Source of the DNA: Cladorhizidae sp. MBARI D1340-BT2
Lineage: Eukaryota > Porifera > Demospongiae > Poecilosclerida > Cladorhizidae
Assembly (NCBI GenBank): GCA_028752905.1
Contig: JAQNBH010000006.1
Location: 30,752,908-30,816,907 of the forward strand
Direction of reading: 5' to 3'
DNA: 64,000 nt
Shown: piece after piece, positions 58,868-64,000 of the stretch
Position numbering within the stretch: the stretch's first letter is position 1
Layout: each line of letters opens with the position of its first letter
Program-made: the position numbers and the translations under genes
Notes under the pieces: generated by a model
The model's input: the letters and a program-made list of their open reading frames with translations, nothing else
The model's database searches: none
What the model was told of the DNA's origin: nothing

Positions 58868-60470
58868 ATGACAGATGAGTCGAGAGAACGTCGTACCCGT
58901 ACTACCCACTCAAATGAGACCCCTGAGCTTCCACGTCTGACTGGTCCCCGCCACCAAGAGAGAAACATGGACACCTCAGCCGTAATTTCAGACGCGTTGA
59001 CCCAAACGATACTGATGGACCAGCAGAGGGCAGAGAGGGAAGAGAGGAGAGCGGCCGAACAGCACACACGTTTATGTGAACTGTTGAGAGAAACAGGGAG
59101 AGCGGAGAGAGCGATACCAACGGTTCCAAAGCCTAAACTCGTTCTACAAAAGTTCCAGGAGGGCTCTGATGACATGGAGGCTTTCCTGGATATCTTTTAG
59201 GTAACGGCAAGAGCAGGGGAGTGGCCACGAGAAAAGTGGGCTCTGTATCTCAGAGGAGCACTCACAGGAGCGGGAATGATGGCGGTTTCACGATTGACAG
59301 CGGACCAGCAAGAAGATTACGTCGAAGTAAAAGAGACGTTGCTGGCCCAGTATCAAATCTCCACCGAGACCTACTGGAGGAAGGTGTTCGATCAGTCGTT
59401 GGACCTCAACAACCCAGATAGTTGGTTGAGTTCATACCGTCAGTGGTTCGATCAATGGCTACAGTCCAACCCCAGGAATACACGGAATGCTGTGCTAATT
59501 GAGTTGACTCTGGGTAAACTCCCTAGGTGGCTCGAATACCAGATGAGAAACCTGGATCATGATACTCATGAGGAGTTATGTGAGTCGATTGTGAGACACC
59601 TAGCAAACCGATCATACACAAGCAGAGATACAGGAGGGCAGCCAACTCGTCAGGTGGGGGCGGATCGACCTACAGGATGGCAGCCGACTCGTCAGGTGGG
59701 GGCGCATCGACCTACAGGATGGCAGCCAACACGTCAGGTGGGGGTATTCCCGGAACAACCTTAAACGAGAAGGAGGGAGGAAAACAATTACATACAGAGA
59801 TGGAACCAAGGGGGTGGGGCATATGTGTACTCGCCAGCCAAAGACCCCTTTGATGTAAGATGTTTTCGGTGCAATCAATTGGGACACATGAAGCGTGACT
59901 GCCGAGTAAAATTCGAGAATGCCCAAATTGGTTGTGAGCTGAACCAAAGAACGTCGGATAATCAGTGGACCAGAGAGGCCCAGCTGAATGGACGAAAGAT
60001 TCAGTCGTGGCTAGACACGGGATGTACCAAGTCATTAGTATATGCCCGTTGCGTGCCAAAGGACAGGAGACTGGGGTGGAGCCTTCCATACACCACCGCC
60101 AGTGCGACCAAGACATGGTTCCCTGCAGCTGAGGTGACCTTGAACTTAGGGGGGAAGGAATATCAGCTGACTGTGGGTATGTCACCCCATTTACCAGTGG
60201 ATATGCTGGTGGGGCAAGATGTACCGGACCTGAAAGAGCTTCTAATGCAGGAATCAGATAGTGCTGGGAAAGGGGAACTGAACCAAGCTATGGTAACGAC
60301 CAGAGCCCAGGAGCATGAGAAAGTCATGGAGGATGAGCAATCCAAAACCCAACAAGAGAACGAGAGGGTTATGCTCACTGACCCCGAGGTCAGTGAGAAA
60401 GACGAATTAGAATCAAACTTCGAGACGCCGTTTGAGTTCGAAGATGATGTATTCAAAGCCATTTTTTTAG
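58868..60470 (+). pseudogene. gypsy gag-protease fusion with two internal stops
   Basis: One frame from MTDESRERRTRTTHSNETPE to the deletion. In order: Arg-rich helix, gag core (LTADQQEDYVEVKETLLAQY; WRKVFDQSLDLNNPDSWLSS), a 42-bp in-frame triplication at 59,636-59,760, a zinc knuckle CFRCNQLGHMKRDC with all ligands, the protease site SWLDTGCTKSLVY with intact DTG, and VDMLVGQDVPDL. An acidic tail follows. Stops: TAG at 59,198-59,200 and TAA at 59,762-59,764. Apart from these it is well preserved, the youngest-looking gag here. Confidence 0.9.
59636..59760 (+). repeat. 42-bp in-frame tandem repeat in gag, 3 copies
   Basis: Encodes a 14-residue unit GWQPTRQVGAHRPT (with D for H once) between gag core and zinc knuckle. 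The unit is a multiple of three, so gag frame is kept. Confidence 0.95.
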
Positions 60471-60587
60471 CAGGTGGTCTACAATTGGATTGTGGGCGTC
60501 AATCAGTGTGATTCTGAGACTTAGGTTACCTGGTGTCTGGATAGACAAAGTAGGACCTAGGTGGAGCTTAGGAGAGATTCACTGACA
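60464..60587 (+). mobile_element. 3' LTR remnant
   Basis: Only the distal part of the LTR, from TTTAGCAGGTGGTCTAC to CACTGACA. It is followed by the GCCAC target duplicate and Ulp1 exon sequence. Confidence 0.9.
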
Positions 60588-60829
60588 GCCACCTGACCAT
60601 ACAGAAACCATACATGCATCAACAGGTTGGAGGCAATGCCTTTGGTTTATTTGCCATTGCTGTAGCAACTGCATTATGCAATGGTGTGGACCCATCAACA
60701 ATAACATTTGATCAAACAAAGATGCAGTCCCACCTGATGAGATCTTTCCAGACATATCACATCAAACTATTCCCTGTTCAAGGATGCCGATGGGAAGCCA
60801 CAAGCAAGAAGCTCAAGACTGTTCTCAGG

Positions 60830-60988
60830 GAACCATTGATCTGTGTTTGCAGACAACCCCATGACTGCAGTGAATGGTTTCACCAATCATGTACACAGAT
60901 TACACCATCAGCCATCATCAACCAGGAGGAGGAGTGGAAACTGTGGCAGTTGTTTGGAGAGGGAATTCGGTGCCACTTAAATAATTAA
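60830..60988 (+). pseudogene. PHD-finger-like end of the Ginger transposase
   Basis: After the Ulp1 domain the frame gives REPLICVCRQPHDCSEWFHQ and SCTQI. This has the C-x-C, WFH and final C of a PHD finger, which binds histone tails. The middle (the usual MxxCDxC part) is missing or compressed, so the finger is incomplete. The frame ends at a TAA at 60,986-60,988. Confidence 0.6.
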
Positions 60989-61319
60989 GACTGAATCTGT
61001 TTGTTCTTGTTGGGATTAGGAGGCACATAGCTACTGTATTCAGTAAGATGATTAGATTTAGGTCAAAATAGTTGTAATGAATTGGTGCAAGAAGGTAATA
61101 TGATGATCCTAGATCCCAATAAGACACGCACACACTTCTCTTATAAAAATCAAGAGCATGTAACACTACTGAGGCTGGCGGGGCAAGTGGTGCACACTTA
61201 TCTGCTAATTAAGCAGGATGTGAGAGCAAGTCGGTTAATGCCGTACTGAAGTTGTTATCTTACCGAGTTGAACTAATGGAAGATGATATAGTTTAAATAA
61301 CATCTACATTCACAGGGAG

Positions 61320-62516
61320 GACCAAGCTTGGGCTGGAAAGAAGAGAAAGTTCCCAGTTACCCTGAACCTTGTAGCTGAAAGAACCACTCTCCTCGACTAT
61401 GATGCTTTCTAACATTTGAGGGTTGCAGATGTTGTGACTGATTTCGCCTCTGTCAACTTAGACCGTCAGATAGTAAAGATGAACCAAAGCCAAGATTCAG
61501 TGGTAGATTTACCAATGGCTGCCTCTGCTGTTCAATTTAGGGTCAGTTTCAAACAGCAGTTTGGAATCTGTTGCAGGATGTTGATATAGGGAAGTTTGAT
61601 TATCTCCTCATCGAGAGCAGTAGAATGACAACCCATTGGCCACTATAGCTAGAGCAGGAATATGGGAGGATGTACTGAATCCTCCTTGATGCTGTAGTGA
61701 CTGTTGTGGACACCTACGCTCTTGTAGCTAAATTTAAGGGTGGTGAAACATACCCCGCTGCAGCTGATAGCCAACTCCAATATGCTGATGTCATAGTCAT
61801 GAACAAGAAAGACCACGTTTCCGAGTCACAGCCTGGCAAAGCATGTCAATTTATGTCTGATTGTGTCCTGGGTTGTCGGATTTACCCATGCATGAAGTGT
61901 GCTATTCCTCTGCATTACCTAATGGAGGTGAGTAGGGTATCCAAGTTCACTGTGGTGTCTCATGAAGTAGCCAGCGCTGTTTATAGCATCCATCTGGAGG
62001 GCGGAAGTATGAGCCAGGAGAGACAAAGGAGGGTTAAAGGAAGCATGCAGGAAGCTAAAGAAGTAGGCCACATCTCGAAGATTAATTTCTCATCTTTAAT
62101 TTACGAGAGCAGTGTTCTTTTCAGCTTGAAAGTTTCCAAGCTATTTTAGGGAGGAAGTTCCCAAATGAAGCTTCATGCATGAAAGGAATGCTGTAGTTTG
62201 TGGAGGAAAGGAATTGCTTATACAAATTTCATGTGAGTGGTTGTTGGCGATACAAGATCACACCGCAAACTAATGCACAAGATAGCTTGGTTGGTTCATG
62301 TTTAGTGCAGTTTATTTCAGGGTTGGATGAAGACGAGATGAGAGCACTCTTGGGTAGTTGTGTGGCCAAGGAAGGTGAAGAAAACACTTTCCAAACTGAA
62401 CAGGCTACGTCTCTTTTCCATCATACAGAGCATCATTGAAAATGACCTTAGATTTAAGCTGATTCATCTGCTGAAGGAGAACGTCTCGGATACATGTCCC
62501 AGGCCTCCCATTTGAG
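61320..62516 (+). pseudogene. CobW-family (P47K/ZNG1-like) metal-chaperone GTPase, broken
   Basis: CobW GTPases deliver metal ions; ZNG1 is the animal zinc member. In pieces of different frame: TKLG and PVTLN at the start, the conserved metal motif NGCLCC near 61,515, QFQTAVWNLLQDVDIGKFDY and LLIESS, then LLDAVVTVVDTYALVAKFKG and LQYADVIVMNKKDHVSESQ (the NKxD GTP-binding box). The C-terminal domain follows (EERNCLYKFHVSGCWRYKIT; GLDEDEMRALLGSCVA; RFKLIHLLKENVSDTCP). The P-loop is not readable. Several stops and frameshifts over 1.2 kb without visible introns suggest a processed pseudogene. Confidence 0.75.
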
Positions 62517-63022
62517 ATGACTGGAATGACTTTAGTGTCACTGGTGTGTATGAGTGTATAATTTCAGTTGGAAAAGTAAGAATTGTACATGGCATAGACT
62601 TCAACAAGTTGAACTCGGACCTTGCTAAGCACGTGAACTGCTGCAGTGGTCCTGTGTGAATTTTTCCTGTGGTCCTTCCAAACTGAGTCAAAATCTGCAG
62701 GCATGTTGTCGGTGAAGGGATGTCATTCCAGCCTCTATTTATCATTGCCTCTGAGATGTCCAAGAACTCATTAAGGACTACTACCTAACTGTTGGCCACT
62801 GCAGTTGTGGAACATAATAATTCTGCTTTGCCTTGTACAGTCTTCTCTTCACCATTTGCACCTAGCTTTCCTTTCAGGCATGAAATCACTTGTCTTGAAA
62901 TGAAATAACTCCATTAATTGAGCATTATATGAATGTCGGACGTACTGAATAATATTTATCTCGGTGTTATTGGGGCATGAAATGTAGCTAGCTCCACTAG
63001 TGTTTTGCTAATGTGATTATTA
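62517..63022. other. no gene recognised
   Basis: Sequence between the CobW pseudogene and the TTAA-bounded element. Only short frames; nothing recognised. Confidence 0.4.
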
Positions 63023-64000
63023 TTAACTCTTTTCCCGGTGTAAGCGCCATATGGCGTAATTGCATTTGAAAAATCATAAAAAATCAATCGTTGGGTTGTT
63101 TTGCAAAACAAAAATATCATAAAATTGCGCTGTATGCCAAGGTAACTAGGAAAATCCCGCCCGTAAAGTTCAAGGGGTCAATAGGGAGAATTTAAAATGG
63201 TCAAAAGGCTATCTTTTGATGAGGTGCTCACAGCGGTCCTGGACGACAACTACGACGACTTCGGGTTATCTGACGATGAATCTGAGGAAGGGGAGAGTGA
63301 AGCCTACCGTGTACAGCCCAGTTTGGATCATGACCAAGTAGAACTACTCGGCAGAGACTTTTCCAATCGAAACCATGGCAGTATGGACGAAGCTATGGCT
63401 GTTGGAGGCGAAGGCATTGATCCTGGCAGTCCTCCTGGTAAGTCAATGTACTTTGCTAGCTATATATAAAGCCTGATAGTCTGAGGAGCTAGCTAAATCA
63501 TGGTGTTAGCTACACCTGTGTAATAGCCTACTTTCCTTTATAGTTCTAGCTGTACTTGATTCCTTGACTTGTCTAATAAGTTGACGAATAACAACTCTAT
63601 CATGTTCAGGTTTGATGGAGCAAGTGATGGACCATGACGGAGATAATACCATGGCACAGCTTCCCCACGTTCAGATGAGTTCTGATAAAGATAGTGATGC
63701 AAACACACCTACCTCACTCTCTTCATCCATACTGCATACTGCACGAGTACGCTCGTCTTGTAGACCTACACGAGGACGTACTTTTCTAACAAGTAGGAAT
63801 GTTCAACTCTCCCCCTTACCTTCATCCAGTGCTAGTCTTACTGCACGAGGACACTTGTATATCAGACTAGGAGTATGTCATTACAGAGTATTGTATTGTA
63901 TAATTGCTCTTTGATTCTGTGTACATTGTATCAATATTATTGGTAATGGGATTTGTATCAATAATATTGGTGGGAATTCTATTAGAAATTATGTCCTCTG
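63023..64000 (+). mobile_element. probable piggyBac-like element, 5' end
   Basis: A TTAA at 63,023-63,026 is followed by CTCTTTTCCCGGTGTAAGCG and a perfect palindrome CGCCATATGGCG (63,045-63,056). PiggyBac elements insert at TTAA, and their ends are CCC/TTT-rich with short palindromes. A gene with an acidic N-terminus starts 170 bases in. The rest runs past the window, so transposase motifs and the other end cannot be checked. Confidence 0.45.
63197..63914 (+). CDS. N-terminus of a probable piggyBac-derived transposase, partial
   Basis: Exon 1 (63,197-63,437) encodes MVKRLSFDEVLTAVLDDNYD and a strongly acidic stretch (SDDESEEGESEAY). A GTAAGT donor, 172-base intron and TTCAG acceptor lead to exon 2 from 63,610 (MEQVMDHDGDNTMAQLPHVQ, then Ser/Thr/Arg-rich), in phase across the junction. 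Acidic N-termini are usual for piggyBac transposases. No catalytic residues are within view. The last 30 codons may already be intron. Confidence 0.45.

Larger units (their letters stand above)
58095..60587 (+). mobile_element. Ty3/gypsy element with 5-bp target duplication, internally deleted
   Basis: Inserted in the Ulp1 exon; GCCAC occurs at 58,090-58,094 and 60,588-60,592. Order: 5' LTR 58,095-58,620, primer site 58,623, gag-protease frame 58,868-60,460, then only the last 120 or so bases of the 3' LTR. Reverse transcriptase, RNase H, integrase and about 400 bases of 3' LTR are gone. The deletion endpoints share TTTAGCAG. Confidence 0.9.
57305..60860 (+). pseudogene. Ulp1-like (C48) cysteine protease domain, split by a gypsy element
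   Basis: Ulp1 proteases cut SUMO-like substrates; some Ginger transposons carry one. The first part (57,305-57,556) has WLEDTHIDEAHRL, then GGHWVCVSSIGM with the catalytic His and VRVYDSLYTRTS with the Asp. The next exon starts near 58,041 and is broken at 58,094 by the LTR element. It resumes at 60,593 and reads QQVGGNAFGLFAIAVATALC. The family has Asp-Cys-Gly at the active Cys; here it is Ala-Phe-Gly, so the nucleophile is lost. Frameshifts occur in the first exon. Confidence 0.75.
55764..61000 (+). mobile_element. Ginger-like integrase transposon, copy D (3' part)
   Basis: Starts at GCAGGAATCGATCAG, matching the right arm from about 17,840, and continues past the end of the giant inverted repeat through GPY/F, Ulp1 and PHD regions. 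It is the only segment here showing the 3' half. A gypsy element at 58,095-60,587 splits it. Together with copy C it probably formed one element now interrupted by 51,578-55,763. Confidence 0.75.

Overview
The window is eukaryotic and almost certainly from an invertebrate animal. It has short introns (about 55-60 bp in places), no operons, large blocks of simple-sequence DNA, and a dense pile of nested transposable elements of types common in marine invertebrates: Ty3/gypsy elements with a tRNA-Leu primer site, a Gmr1-type gypsy element, a GIY-YIG Penelope element, Ginger-type integrase DNA transposons, a MULE-type transposase and a probable piggyBac element. The AT-rich sequence, short introns and this mix would suit a sponge or similar early-branching animal, but no gene here fixes the taxon. 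I see no clearly intact host gene; nearly every recognisable protein is a broken transposon gene.

Layout. 1-2,684: perfect (ACCT)n array. 2,745-4,899: minus-strand gypsy remnant fused to a Ginger element. 4,900-18,843: a giant inverted repeat, two head-to-head copies of a Ginger-like integrase transposon (arms of about 6.5 kb) around a 0.6 kb loop with a 39-bp minisatellite. 19,187-21,006: 1.8 kb of trinucleotide repeats including about 760 bp of GAA. 21,042-22,270: Penelope-like element. 22,271-24,110: gypsy LTR, primer site and gag running into a 31-bp minisatellite. 24,120-28,200: a minus-strand array of phase-matched exon pairs encoding a 33-36 residue repeat of unknown function. 30,401-32,030: two foldback elements. 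32,600-36,085: tRNA-like sequence and several minisatellites. 36,086-39,627: Gmr1-type gypsy element with integrase upstream of reverse transcriptase. 40,128-43,838: degenerate MULE transposase between direct repeats. 43,900-48,760: mostly unassigned, with a few unknown reading frames. 48,769-61,000: further Ginger copies, an assembly gap of exactly 100 N, an inverted fragment, a hairpin insertion, then the Ginger 3' half (GPY/F, Ulp1 protease, PHD) split by a gypsy element with a 5-bp target duplication. 61,320-62,516: broken CobW-family GTPase. 63,023 to the end: start of a probable piggyBac element.

How the parts relate. The four Ginger segments let the order of one transposon be read: zinc-binding segment, integrase core in two exons, lysine-rich linker, GPY/F domain, Ulp1-like cysteine protease, PHD finger. 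Shared lesions show that the right arm (12-19 kb) and the copy at 49-51 kb are closest relatives and that all three integrase copies carry the same stop codon. The three gypsy elements of one gag lineage and the Gmr1 element all use the same tRNA-Leu primer site. Everything was read by eye; no alignment or database search was run.
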